Positions 39,577-51,540 of a DNA stretch of 64,000 bases are shown here, piece by piece. Made by a program: the position numbers and the translations under genes. This stretch comes from Wolbachia endosymbiont of Ctenocephalides felis wCfeT. GTDB taxonomy: Bacteria > Pseudomonadota > Alphaproteobacteria > Rickettsiales > Anaplasmataceae. Under the pieces are notes generated by a model. That model saw only the letters and a list, made by a program, of their open reading frames with translations, had not been told where the DNA came from and ran no database searches. The stretch covers positions 248,001-312,000 of the forward strand of contig NZ_CP051156.1 in assembly GCF_012277295.1 (NCBI RefSeq), read 5' to 3'. Position 1 is the stretch's first letter; every line of letters begins with the position of its first letter.

Positions 39577-39618
39577 TGAGCAGTAAATGTAATTTAATAT
39601 AAAGTTTTAGGAAATTCG
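39577..39618 (+). repeat. second copy of the 36857-36899 upstream region, orphaned by IS66 copy 4
   Basis: gagcagtaaatgtaatttaa...tataaagttttaggaaattcg matches the promoter/ribosome-site region of the Glu/Gly-rich gene, but at the position of the start codon IS66 copy 4 begins. Suggests a tandem second gene once followed and was removed. Confidence 0.65.
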
Positions 39619-41079
39619 GTATCCATTCAGCCGGGCGGTAAAATAAAGAGTAGACAAGGAATGCTAAAAAGGTAAACTAGAGTGGCTGTGAGGTAATATG
39701 GTTGATCTTTTAGAATTTTGCGAAAGTTTAAGCAGACTATAGAAAAGTTAGAAACAAAAATAGAAGAGCTTAAAGCAGAAAATAAAGCGCTAAGGATCGA
39801 AAACGCTGAGTTAAAAGAAAGGCTTGGCTTAAATTCAAAAAATTCATCTATACCAAGCTCCAAAGAATTATATAAGATGAGGGAAAATAAGCCAAAAAGT
39901 GACAGGAAAGTAGGAGCACAGGTTGGACATAAAGGCAGTTACCGCCCTAAAATGGAGGCAGATGAGATGGTAAAAATAGAACTGCCCAATACGTGTGAGT
40001 GCGGAGGAGAAATTGCGGTATCAAAAGATCCGTATACTCATCAAAAGGTCGATTTGCCGGAAATCAAGCCGTATGTAGTTGAATATTAACTAGAGCATGG
40101 ACGTTGCAAAAGATGTGGAAAAAGAAAAAGTAGCAAGCTACAAGAAGGAGTAACTGCGGACACATTTGGTCCAAGAGTTAAGTCAGTAATTACAGCATTA
40201 AGTGGATTTTACAAGAATTCGAAAAAAGAAGTGGCAAATATTATAAAGGACATTTTCAACCTGGATATCAGCGTCGGTAGTGTATCAAATAGCGAGGCTA
40301 GAGTGGCAGAAAAATGCCAAGAAGCATATGAGCAAATTGAGGAAGAGGTAAGCAAGAGCAAAATTTTACATATCGATGAAACTAGCCATTACAACAAAGG
40401 TAAACAGGGCTGGTGCTGGATGTTTGCGAGCAAAATAGGAAGTGTGATCAAATTGACAGAGTCAAGAGGGATGAAAGTCCTGGAAAATAGTAAATTTGGA
40501 AAGAATAACAACCTAGTAGTGACCGACAGATATGCAGCTTACAACTACTTTTCCAGCAAGAAAAGGCAGGTCTGTTGGGCACATTTAGCAAGAGATTTTG
40601 AAAGGTTGTCTCATAGTTGGAATAGCGAAGTGAAAGTTTTGGGGTATTATTTAAGGAATGTTGCTACTGAATTATTTGCATTGAAAAAAGCTCTGTTAAA
40701 GGATGAAATAGACACATTAAGGTTCATAAGAAGAGCAAGAAAATTACGCAAGCGAACGAGATATTACTTAAAGAATATATCAAATTTACCCGAGGCAATT
40801 GGAGCGTCTCGAGTAGCAAAAAATATCATGAAATCGGATCTGATGATGTGGAAATTTTTGGACGATCCAGAAAATATTCCACTGACAAACAACTATGCTG
40901 AGCGACAGATTCGGCATTACGTTGTTTACCGAAAAGTTTCATATTTTACACAATCGAAACGGGGAAATATGTTTCTTGAGAGGATAATTTCATTGTACTT
41001 GACTTGGAGGCAAAAGAAGTTAAATCCTTTTCAAAACCTACTGGCTATTGCTTCTTAAGCCATACACCTGAATGGATAC
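39619..41079 (+). mobile_element. IS66-family element, copy 4 (1461 bp)
   Basis: Complete element by length and termini. Flanks gaaattcg and acgtaatt differ. Transposase inactivated by a nonsense change. Belongs to the GLNSKNSS/VITALSG sub-lineage. Confidence 0.95.
39718..41058 (+). pseudogene. IS66 family transposase with premature stop
   Basis: Same frame as the intact 446-aa copies, but codon 124 (CAA, Gln) is TAA at 40087-40089. The rest of the frame, including Asp220, Asp270 and Glu395, is unchanged, so the mutation is recent. An internal start at 40231 gives a 275-residue fragment with the catalytic core only. Confidence 0.92.
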
Positions 41080-41117
41080 ACGTAATTCGTTGACCTTTAC
41101 AGTAAGGGTATGGTTTA

Positions 41118-41615
41118 TTAATTGATAAATTCTGGCATATTTAGTACTATATATTTTTCCTTGACATTTACATTCGGAAAAACTTCCTTAGTAAAAGATA
41201 GCATGATGCTTCTTTGACTATCTATAACTAAAATTTCTAGTATATCGTCAGAACCAAAGTTATGTATAGACTTCACATGGCCATATAATTCGTTATTTTC
41301 TAGTCTTACTTCCATACCTACAAGATCGCTCTGATAAAACTCATCTTCATCATCTAATTCAGGTAGCTTTTCCCTCTCTATATATAATTTCTTATTTCTG
41401 AGCAGCTCTGCTTCATTGCGAGAATTTATCCCATTTATTGCGGCAATCACTAAATTATCACCTATAACAGATATTGAATCTATTTGATAACTCTCATTAC
41501 CACTTACCAACTCACCATATAGAGAAATATTTTCAGGTTTTTCAGTGAAAGTCTTGATTTTAACTGCTCCTTTAATTCCATGAGGAGAGGTGATAATTCC
41601 CAAACATACTAACAT
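41118..41615 (-). CDS. rimM: ribosome maturation factor RimM
   Basis: About 165 residues from [20 protein letters not shown], the usual start of the family; the frame extends 13 codons upstream without support. N-terminal RimM beta barrel ([14 protein letters not shown]) and PRC-barrel C-terminus ([30 protein letters not shown]). Binds S19 and helps 16S rRNA 3' domain maturation. IS66 copy 4 lies 38 bases past its stop. Confidence 0.93.
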   Translation of the reverse strand: MLVCLGIITSPHGIKGAVKIKTFTEKPENISLYGELVSGNESYQIDSISVIGDNLVIAAINGINSRNEAELLRNKKLYIEREKLPELDDEDEFYQSDLVGMEVRLENNELYGHVKSIHNFGSDDILEILVIDSQRSIMLSFTKEVFPNVNVKEKYIVLNMPEFIN

Positions 41616-41678
41616 ATTAATATAATAGCCAATATTGGTCTTTCTGTCCAGCACACCAAAGCTTTTTGCGTTACTCTT

Positions 41679-42392
41679 TTACGAATGTTTACCCTTAAGA
41701 AGCCTAACCCATGCACTCCAATCTCTATCACCAAGATTGCTTTCAAATGAGAGAAGATCTTCTACAGCTTTCGAACAAACTTCCTTATTTGGCATTGATA
41801 GCCCTTTATTCATCGCTAAGGTTAAACACTGGGTTTTGCACGCTTGCTCTAAGTGATATGTGTAAAACATAGCTTCTTGTATAGTTCTTCCACATGTAAT
41901 AGATCCATGATTGCGCATTAACATGACAAAATTTTCTTTTAGATCCGCCGTTAATCTCTTTCCTTCTATACCTTCAAGCGCTAAGGAATTATAGTCATGA
42001 TAGGATATTTTATTATAAAAGTGCAGCGCCCATTGATTTATGGGAAGCAGGCCATCCTTTAGTGAAGAAATAGCTACGATTGAAGGAGTATGTAAGTGAA
42101 AAATTGCCTGAATATCCCTTCTTGCTTGATAAATAAAGCCATGAATTATATACCCAGTTCTATTATACTGATATTCCTTACCTTCAATTACATTTCCATC
42201 CAACGATACTTTCATCAACGAACTTTCATTTACCTCATCAAAGCGCATGCCAAAAGGATAAATATAAAATGATTTTTGATCTTCAGAATGCACTGAAAGA
42301 TGTGTATATGTATGATCATCAAGCTTCAGGTAAGATAAGATATGGTAAGCATGGACCAAATCTTTCTTTAACTTATTTCTTGTTAACAGCAT
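41679..42392 (-). CDS. class II aldolase/adducin family protein
   Basis: 237 residues with the zinc-dependent aldolase/adducin fold: [20 protein letters not shown] (two metal-binding His), [19 protein letters not shown] (third His). Substrate cannot be read from sequence; relatives act on L-fuculose or L-ribulose phosphates, and similar proteins in alphaproteobacteria are of unknown role. Same strand as rimM, 60 bases upstream of its start, perhaps one transcript. Confidence 0.88.
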   Translation of the reverse strand: MLLTRNKLKKDLVHAYHILSYLKLDDHTYTHLSVHSEDQKSFYIYPFGMRFDEVNESSLMKVSLDGNVIEGKEYQYNRTGYIIHGFIYQARRDIQAIFHLHTPSIVAISSLKDGLLPINQWALHFYNKISYHDYNSLALEGIEGKRLTADLKENFVMLMRNHGSITCGRTIQEAMFYTYHLEQACKTQCLTLAMNKGLSMPNKEVCSKAVEDLLSFESNLGDRDWSAWVRLLKGKHS

Positions 42393-42513
42393 TTCTTATT
42401 CGCCTTGAAAGCAAATATTATAGGTAATTCTGTCTACTGAATATACAAATTAGTTTATTACACATTTCTTTTCGTGTATAAGTTTATAGCAGATTTTATG
42501 AAAGGTTATTTTT

Positions 42514-43671
42514 ATGAGCGAAACTATAGAAATTAGAGCACCGAAAACTCTTGGTGGTGAGTCGGTTACTGAGGGTATAGTCAAAATAAAGAAAAGTATT
42601 GGCGAACCAGTAAAAGTAGATGATTTAATCTTTGAAATTGAAACCGATAAAACAGCACTCGAGTTAACTGCTGAAGCTTCAGGGCAAATAGCTGAGTTCC
42701 TTGTTAAGGAAGATGATGTCATTAGTCCTGATCAGTTATTAGCAAGGCTTTCCATCGGAGAGATAAAAGAAGAAGTAAAAAAAGAGAGTAATAATGAAAC
42801 CAAGAAGGATGCTCCTTCTGCTCGTAAAATCATGGAAGAAAATAATATAAATCCAGAAAGTGTCAAGGGAACCGGCATGAGTGGCAGAGTTACCAAAGAC
42901 GATGTAGTGGATCATATGAATAAAGCTGAGCAACCTGCAGTAAAACAATCTGAGCCAAGAAAAAGTGTAGAAGGCAGAGAACGAAGAGAGAAAATGAGCA
43001 AAATAAGGCAAGTAATTGCTGCTCGTTTAAAGGCATCACAAAACACTGCTGCAATACTCACAACATTCAACGAAGTTGATATGAAGAATGTGATGGATTT
43101 AAGGGCTCAATATAAGGAAGCTTTCGAAAAGAAATACGGAATAAAATTAGGATTTATGTCATTCTTCATAAAAGCTGCAATACAGGCACTGAAAGAAATT
43201 CCTGAAATTAATGCTGAAATTTCAAAAGATGAAATCATATATAAAAATTACTATGATATAGGTGTTGCTGTTGGAACTGACAAAGGCCTTGTTGTACCGG
43301 TTATCCGAAATGCTGATCAGATGTCCTTTGCTGAAATAGAGCTTACCTTGGTTGACCTTGGTAAAAAAGCTCGTGATGGTAAATTACAAGTGTCAGAAAT
43401 GGAAGGTGCAACATTCACAGTTTCAAATGGAGGAGTATATGGTTCACTTCTTTCTACTCCAATAATAAACCCTCCACAATCTGGAATACTTGGTATGCAT
43501 TCAATACAGAACAGACCAGTTGCTGTAGGTAATTCCATAGAAATTAGACCTATGATGTACATTGCCTTATCCTATGATCACAGAATAGTGGATGGTAAGG
43601 GAGCAGTTACTTTTCTTGTGAAAATGAAGAACTACATAGAAGATCCAAACAGGTTGGTTCTGGAAGTATAG
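42514..43671 (+). CDS. sucB: dihydrolipoyllysine-residue succinyltransferase (2-oxoglutarate dehydrogenase E2)
   Basis: 385 residues: lipoyl domain with the lipoylated Lys46 in [10 protein letters not shown]; peripheral-subunit-binding domain ([20 protein letters not shown]...GRVTKDDV, about 105-140); catalytic domain ending [16 protein letters not shown] with His356 and Asp360. Transfers succinyl to CoA in the TCA cycle, feeding sucCD. Short linker between domains is usual for Rickettsiales. Full length. Confidence 0.95.
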   Translation: MSETIEIRAPKTLGGESVTEGIVKIKKSIGEPVKVDDLIFEIETDKTALELTAEASGQIAEFLVKEDDVISPDQLLARLSIGEIKEEVKKESNNETKKDAPSARKIMEENNINPESVKGTGMSGRVTKDDVVDHMNKAEQPAVKQSEPRKSVEGRERREKMSKIRQVIAARLKASQNTAAILTTFNEVDMKNVMDLRAQYKEAFEKKYGIKLGFMSFFIKAAIQALKEIPEINAEISKDEIIYKNYYDIGVAVGTDKGLVVPVIRNADQMSFAEIELTLVDLGKKARDGKLQVSEMEGATFTVSNGGVYGSLLSTPIINPPQSGILGMHSIQNRPVAVGNSIEIRPMMYIALSYDHRIVDGKGAVTFLVKMKNYIEDPNRLVLEV

Positions 43672-43767
43672 TTATTGGCTTGATGCAAAAAGCTAAAAAG
43701 GTAGTATTACATAAATTTGCATACTTCAATACAAGCAATGACACCATCCTGAATTGGAGCTACTAAA

Positions 43768-45228
43768 GTATCCATTCAGCCGGGCGGTAAAATAAAGAGT
43801 AGACAAGGAATGCTAAAAAGGTAAACTAGAGTGGCTGTGAGGTAATATGGTTGATCTTTTAGAATTTTGCGAAAGTTTAAGCAGACTATAGAAAAGTTAG
43901 AAACAAAAATAGAAGAGCTTAAAGCAGAAAATAAAGCGCTAAGGATCGAAAACGCTGAGTTAAAAGAAAGGCTTGGCTTAAATTCAAAAAATTCATCTAT
44001 ACCAAGCTCCAAAGAATTATATAAGATGAGGGAAAATAAGCCAAAAAGTGACAGGAAAGTAGGAGCACAGGTTGGACATAAAGGCAGTTACCGCCCTAAA
44101 ATGGAGGCAGATGAGATGGTAAAAATAGAACTGCCCAATACGTGTGAGTGCGGAGGAGAAATTGCGGTATCAAAAGATCCGTATACTCATCAAAAGGTCG
44201 ATTTGCCGGAAATCAAGCCGTATGTAGTTGAATATCAACTAGAGCATGGACGTTGCAAAAGATGTGGAAAAAGAAAAAGTAGCAAGCTACAAGAAGGAGT
44301 AACTGCGGACACATTTGGTCCAAGAGTTAAGTCAGTAATTACAGCATTAAGTGGATTTTACAAGAATTCGAAAAAAGAAGTGGCAAATATTATAAAGGAC
44401 ATTTTCAACCTGGATATCAGCGTCGGTAGTGTATCAAATAGCGAGGCTAGAGTGGCAGAAAAATGCCAAGAAGCATATGAGCAAATTGAGGAAGAGGTAA
44501 GCAAGAGCAAAATTTTACATATCGATGAAACTAGCCATTACAACAAAGGTAAACAGGGCTGGTGCTGGATGTTTGCGAGCAAAATAGGAAGTGTGATCAA
44601 ATTGACAGAGTCAAGAGGGATGAAAGTCCTGGAAAATAGTAAATTTGGAAAGAATAACAACCTAGTAGTGACCGACAGATATGCAGCTTACAACTACTTT
44701 TCCAGCAAGAAAAGGCAGGTCTGTTGGGCACATTTAGCAAGAGATTTTGAAAGGTTGTCTCATAGTTGGAATAGCGAAGTGAAAGTTTTGGGGTATTATT
44801 TAAGGAATGTTGCTACTGAATTATTTGCATTGAAAAAAGCTCTGTTAAAGGATGAAATAGACACATTAAGGTTCATAAGAAGAGCAAGAAAATTACGCAA
44901 GCGAACGAGATATTACTTAAAGAATATATCAAATTTACCCGAGGCAATTGGAGCGTCTCGAGTAGCAAAAAATATCATGAAATCGGATCTGATGATGTGG
45001 AAATTTTTGGACGATCCAGAAAATATTCCACTGACAAACAACTATGCTGAGCGACAGATTCGGCATTACGTTGTTTACCGAAAAGTTTCATATTTTACAC
45101 AATCGAAACGGGGAAATATGTTTCTTGAGAGGATAATTTCATTGTACTTGACTTGGAGGCAAAAGAAGTTAAATCCTTTTCAAAACCTACTGGCTATTGC
45201 TTCTTAAGCCATACACCTGAATGGATAC
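43768..45228 (+). mobile_element. IS66-family element, copy 5 (1461 bp)
   Basis: Complete. Left flank ctactaaa; right flank ttctgatt. The right flank equals the left flank of copy 2, linking the two sites: see the split gene at 7242-7614 and 45229-45286. Confidence 0.95.
43867..45207 (+). CDS. IS66 family transposase (446 aa)
   Basis: Uninterrupted, same as copy 6 at the protein level as far as I can see. Catalytic Asp220, Asp270, Glu395; zinc motif intact; TTG start. GLNSKNSS/VITALSG variant. Confidence 0.93.
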   Translation: MRKFKQTIEKLETKIEELKAENKALRIENAELKERLGLNSKNSSIPSSKELYKMRENKPKSDRKVGAQVGHKGSYRPKMEADEMVKIELPNTCECGGEIAVSKDPYTHQKVDLPEIKPYVVEYQLEHGRCKRCGKRKSSKLQEGVTADTFGPRVKSVITALSGFYKNSKKEVANIIKDIFNLDISVGSVSNSEARVAEKCQEAYEQIEEEVSKSKILHIDETSHYNKGKQGWCWMFASKIGSVIKLTESRGMKVLENSKFGKNNNLVVTDRYAAYNYFSSKKRQVCWAHLARDFERLSHSWNSEVKVLGYYLRNVATELFALKKALLKDEIDTLRFIRRARKLRKRTRYYLKNISNLPEAIGASRVAKNIMKSDLMMWKFLDDPENIPLTNNYAERQIRHYVVYRKVSYFTQSKRGNMFLERIISLYLTWRQKKLNPFQNLLAIAS

Positions 45229-45286
45229 TTCTGATTTAGTAAATGAACACCAAGAATTTGATTTCAATCCTTGTTACTTTATATAG
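45229..45286 (+). pseudogene. 3' end of the orphan gene whose 5' part is at 7242-7614
   Basis: Starts with the 8-bp target copy ttctgatt, then codes LVNEHQEFDFNPCYFI and TAG at 45284-45286. Joined to GQDGSD at 7614 it restores one continuous frame. It has no start of its own. Confidence 0.88.
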
Positions 45287-45294
45287 CTAAATTT

Positions 45295-45320
45295 TATAGA
45301 GGAAGTCTTCTTCCTCTATA
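45295..45320 (+). terminator. intrinsic terminator after the orphan gene 3' end
   Basis: Perfect 11-bp stem TATAGAGGAAG/CTTCCTCTATA, 4-base loop, followed by TGCTTTATTTTT. It sits 8 bases past the stop codon of the split gene and so moved with its 3' end. Confidence 0.8.
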
Positions 45321-45356
45321 TGCTTTATTTTTGTGCAGATAAGCGCTTGTTTATAA

Positions 45357-47658
<2,302 letters not shown>

Positions 47659-47686
<28 letters not shown>

Positions 47687-49119
47687 AGAGTAGACAAGGA
47701 ATGCTAAAAAGGTAAACTAGAGTGGCTGTGAGGTAATATGGTTGATCTTTTAGAATTTTGCGAAAGTTTAAGCAGACTATAGAAAAGTTAGAAACAAAAA
47801 TAGAAGAGCTTAAAGCAGAAAATAAAGCGCTAAGGATCGAAAACGCTGAGTTAAAAGAAAGGCTTGGCTTAAATTCAAAAAATTCATCTATACCAAGCTC
47901 CAAAGAATTATATAAGATGAGGGAAAATAAGCCAAAAAGTGACAGGAAAGTAGGAGCACAGGTTGGACATAAAGGCAGTTACCGCCCTAAAATGGAGGCA
48001 GATGAGATGGTAAAAATAGAACTGCCCAATACGTGTGAGTGCGGAGGAGAAATTGCGGTATCAAAAGATCCGTATACTCATCAAAAGGTCGATTTGCCGG
48101 AAATCAAGCCGTATGTAGTTGAATATCAACTAGAGCATGGACGTTGCAAAAGATGTGGAAAAAGAAAAAGTAGCAAGCTACAAGAAGGAGTAACTGCGGA
48201 CACATTTGGTCCAAGAGTTAAGTCAGTAATTACAGCATTAAGTGGATTTTACAAGAATTCGAAAAAAGAAGTGGCAAATATTATAAAGGACATTTTCAAC
48301 CTGGATATCAGCGTCGGTAGTGTATCAAATAGCGAGGCTAGAGTGGCAGAAAAATGCCAAGAAGCATATGAGCAAATTGAGGAAGAGGTAAGCAAGAGCA
48401 AAATTTTACATATCGATGAAACTAGCCATTACAACAAAGGTAAACAGGGCTGGTGCTGGATGTTTGCGAGCAAAATAGGAAGTGTGATCAAATTGACAGA
48501 GTCAAGAGGGATGAAAGTCCTGGAAAATAGTAAATTTGGAAAGAATAACAACCTAGTAGTGACCGACAGATATGCAGCTTACAACTACTTTTCCAGCAAG
48601 AAAAGGCAGGTCTGTTGGGCACATTTAGCAAGAGATTTTGAAAGGTTGTCTCATAGTTGGAATAGCGAAGTGAAAGTTTTGGGGTATTATTTAAGGAATG
48701 TTGCTACTGAATTATTTGCATTGAAAAAAGCTCTGTTAAAGGATGAAATAGACACATTAAGGTTCATAAGAAGAGCAAGAAAATTACGCAAGCGAACGAG
48801 ATATTACTTAAAGAATATATCAAATTTACCTGAGGCAATTGGAGCGTCTCGAGTAGCAAAAAATATCATGAAATCGGATCTGATGATGTGGAAATTTTTG
48901 GACGATCCAGAAAATATTCCACTGACAAACAACTATGCTGAGCGACAGATTCGGCATTACGTTGTTTACCGAAAAGTTTCATATTTTACACAATCGAAAC
49001 GGGGAAATATGTTTCTTGAGAGGATAATTTCATTGTACTTGACTTGGAGGCAAAAGAAGTTAAATCCTTTTCAAAACCTACTGGCTATTGCTTCTTAAGC
49101 CATACACCTGAATGGATAC
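47659..49119 (+). mobile_element. IS66-family element, copy 6 (1461 bp)
   Basis: Complete. Inserted at the 3' end of obgE. Flanks aaaattac and tattcacc do not match each other or other copies here. Confidence 0.95.
47758..49098 (+). CDS. IS66 family transposase (446 aa)
   Basis: Uninterrupted copy with all catalytic residues, GLNSKNSS/VITALSG variant, TTG start. One silent difference from copy 5 (ttacctgaggc for ttacccgaggc near 48830). Confidence 0.93.
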   Translation: MRKFKQTIEKLETKIEELKAENKALRIENAELKERLGLNSKNSSIPSSKELYKMRENKPKSDRKVGAQVGHKGSYRPKMEADEMVKIELPNTCECGGEIAVSKDPYTHQKVDLPEIKPYVVEYQLEHGRCKRCGKRKSSKLQEGVTADTFGPRVKSVITALSGFYKNSKKEVANIIKDIFNLDISVGSVSNSEARVAEKCQEAYEQIEEEVSKSKILHIDETSHYNKGKQGWCWMFASKIGSVIKLTESRGMKVLENSKFGKNNNLVVTDRYAAYNYFSSKKRQVCWAHLARDFERLSHSWNSEVKVLGYYLRNVATELFALKKALLKDEIDTLRFIRRARKLRKRTRYYLKNISNLPEAIGASRVAKNIMKSDLMMWKFLDDPENIPLTNNYAERQIRHYVVYRKVSYFTQSKRGNMFLERIISLYLTWRQKKLNPFQNLLAIAS

Positions 49120-49135
49120 TATTCACCAGTTAGGG

Positions 49136-50050
49136 TTAAAAGTTAAATTGTAAACCAGCTTCAATATTATGAGTCGAGATATCATCTGCTACAGGTATTG
49201 GAATGCTGAAATAGCGATAGCCAAGAAAGGTTCTTATTTCTGGAATTATCGAATAACTAACACCAAGTTTTATTTGATAAGCAAACCAAGGAACATTCAT
49301 TGGCATTAGTTCCTCAGGCGATCCATTAAACTTCTTTAGTCTGAAAACTGTCGGTCCAACACCCAGACCAATATACGGAGTACATTTTGCATCTTTAGTA
49401 TTAGGATTATAATACAAATTCAATAAAAATGCAAATATACCTGCCGTTTCATCAAATATTTTATTTTCACTACTATCCTTGATTTTTACTTTAGAATACA
49501 TAGCTTCAAAATCAACTTGACCGTTTTCTCCAGCATAATAACCTAAAGCTATGCTGTTTAACCATTGAAAATCAATTTCACCTTTAAAGTTCTCAATACT
49601 CTTAATTTCTTTTGCTGCTATAAATTCTATAATTGTATTTTTAGTTAAAGTTGACACTCTTTTTCCTATTGTCTTTATACCTTCTACAAGTATTTCTGAA
49701 TTATCGTGATATACTTTACCGCTATTGGCGCTGACATAAAAGTTAAGTTTTTTTGTTTGTTTTTTTTCGGGTAACTTATTGCTAAAAATGTTTGTGAAGT
49801 TGGATCTCTTGCGACATCTAGTCTCTGATTGGTGTCGAACACTTTTTAGATGCATTTTTTGCTTGTCTTTTCCTAAACCTTTTTTGCCACAAATTGGTTT
49901 TTTATTAATTTTTTTAGGCTCTCGATTCAGTACTTCTTCTGTAAAAGTTTCTTCAGTATCAGTTTCCAATCTTAAATCAGTTGGTTGTTCTGCATAGATA
50001 TTAGAAAACACAGTTAAAGCCAAAAACAAAGTGATAGATCTTTTAGTCAT
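49136..50050 (-). CDS. Msp2/P44-type outer-membrane protein with long N-terminal extension
   Basis: 304 residues. Signal peptide MTKRSITLFLALTVFSNIYA; a ~90-residue Lys/Arg/Glu-rich polar segment not seen in the short outer-membrane genes at 16-17 kb; then a beta barrel: LNFYVSANSGKVYHD, NSIALGYYAGENGQVDFEAM, CTPYIGLGVGPTVFRL, WFAYQIKLGVSYSII, EIRTFLGYRYF and the terminal strand HNIEAGLQFNF ending in Phe. Outer membrane. The 3' end is 16 bases from IS66 copy 6. The basic extension might be periplasmic and peptidoglycan- or lipid-binding; that is a guess. Confidence 0.82.
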   Translation of the reverse strand: MTKRSITLFLALTVFSNIYAEQPTDLRLETDTEETFTEEVLNREPKKINKKPICGKKGLGKDKQKMHLKSVRHQSETRCRKRSNFTNIFSNKLPEKKQTKKLNFYVSANSGKVYHDNSEILVEGIKTIGKRVSTLTKNTIIEFIAAKEIKSIENFKGEIDFQWLNSIALGYYAGENGQVDFEAMYSKVKIKDSSENKIFDETAGIFAFLLNLYYNPNTKDAKCTPYIGLGVGPTVFRLKKFNGSPEELMPMNVPWFAYQIKLGVSYSIIPEIRTFLGYRYFSIPIPVADDISTHNIEAGLQFNF

Positions 50051-50107
50051 ACTTACAATTTATAGTATAATTACTATGTCATATATTTTACTAGCGTGCA
50101 AAATTAA

Positions 50108-51337
50108 TTAAAGAATATTGCCAACAAGATAATTATTTTCTACGCCTTTAACACTAATTTCAACGATATTTTTAGCTTCAGCTTTAAGTTTTACTAGTGC
50201 AAAATTTTCTGCTCTACCAATATTATTTTGTTCAACTAGCACATTTTGTTTAGTGCCTATCAAAGATTGATAGAAATCATTCACCATTTCTTTATTTACT
50301 TCCCTTAAATGTTTTACTCGCTCTTTACGCACATTTTCTGGTACTTGTGGCATTCGTGCAGCAGGTGTATTTTTCCGTTCTGAATACGGAAAAGCATGCA
50401 AGTAAACTATATTAATCTCTTTTAAGAGATCAATTGTATCTTGAAACATCTCATCAGTTTCTGTAGGAAATCCAGCAATAATATCAGCACCAAATGCTAT
50501 ACTAGGTCTAAAATTTTTCACTTTATAATAAAAATCTATAGCTTGCTCTCTGTTGTGACGGCGCTTCATTCTCTTTAGAATTAAATTATTACCAGACTGG
50601 AGACTTAAATGTAAATGAGGCATAAACCTTGGTTCATTTGCTATTAAATCCATCAATTCACTGTCCACTTCAGCAACATCAATTGAAGAAAGCCTGAGTC
50701 TTTTTAGCTCTGGCACATCTTTTAAAACCCTTCTAATCATAAAACCGAGCGATGGCTTATCAAATAAGTCTATTCCATAATCTGTAATATCCACTCCAGT
50801 AAACACCACTTCCTGATAGCCATTTTCTATAAAAACTCTAATTTGTTCTATAATATTACTTATCGGTACGGATCTATTGTCTCCTCTTGCCAAGGTAATT
50901 GAACAAAACGTGCAGTTGTGATTACAACCATTTTGAATCTCAATAAACGCCCTTGATTTATCTTCAAATTTATTGAGTAAAACAGGTTCTATTTGACTTG
51001 TTTTAGTATCACTTACTAATATTTTTTCGCTGCCATTTAGCAAATAATTTTCGGCCTTGAGTTTATCCTGATTACCCAATACTTTACTTACACCAGGAAT
51101 ATTACTATAGCTTTCAGGATCTAGTTGAACAGCGCAACCAACAACAATAATTTCCTTACTTGGGTCATCTTTATAAATCTTACGTATTTTTTGCTTTACT
51201 TGGCGTTCAGCTTCATTTGTTACGGCGCAACTGTGCACCACAATAACATTTTCTCTTTCTACTTTTTTTAAAGCCTCCTTGATCAATTCACTCTCATAAA
51301 AATTCAGGCGACAACCAAATGTTATTACTTCATTCAT
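50108..51337 (-). CDS. mtaB: tRNA (N6-L-threonylcarbamoyladenosine(37)-C2)-methylthiotransferase MtaB
   Basis: About 409 residues from MNEVITFGCRLNFYESELIK (ATG 51337), the family start; the frame extends 34 codons upstream into an old IS66 remnant. N-terminal MTTase cluster Cys (GCRLN, SCAVT, VVGCAVQ), radical-SAM motif CNHNCTFCSI, FTGVDITDYG, and a TRAM-like C-terminus. Adds methylthio to t6A37 in tRNAs reading ANN codons. Full length. Confidence 0.93.
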   Translation of the reverse strand: MNEVITFGCRLNFYESELIKEALKKVERENVIVVHSCAVTNEAERQVKQKIRKIYKDDPSKEIIVVGCAVQLDPESYSNIPGVSKVLGNQDKLKAENYLLNGSEKILVSDTKTSQIEPVLLNKFEDKSRAFIEIQNGCNHNCTFCSITLARGDNRSVPISNIIEQIRVFIENGYQEVVFTGVDITDYGIDLFDKPSLGFMIRRVLKDVPELKRLRLSSIDVAEVDSELMDLIANEPRFMPHLHLSLQSGNNLILKRMKRRHNREQAIDFYYKVKNFRPSIAFGADIIAGFPTETDEMFQDTIDLLKEINIVYLHAFPYSERKNTPAARMPQVPENVRKERVKHLREVNKEMVNDFYQSLIGTKQNVLVEQNNIGRAENFALVKLKAEAKNIVEISVKGVENNYLVGNIL

Positions 51338-51419
51338 TTTAACATACTTTAATGATTTAATTATTATATCAGATAAAATCATTAAGCCTATTCGTTTACC
51401 ATTTGAAAATTTCCCCTTT

Positions 51420-51540
51420 AGAAACTGAAGAGCCTTCAACTTTGCAGAGTTTCGACTAAAAGACCATACAATTTATCTTATGATTATCCTTTTAGCATTT
51501 CTTGCTTACTCTTTATCTTACTACTGGGTTGAGCGGATAT
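51420..51540 (-). mobile_element. old, diverged remnant of an IS66 left end
   Basis: The minus strand reads atatccgctcaacccagtag then taagataaagagtaagcaag and aaatgctaaaagg, against gtatccattcagccgggcgg, taaaataaagagtagacaag, gaatgctaaaaagg of the live IS66 copies; similarity continues over tatggtcttttag. It starts at 51540 inside the rnd frame. The rest of the element is gone. Too diverged to come from the present copies. Confidence 0.7.
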
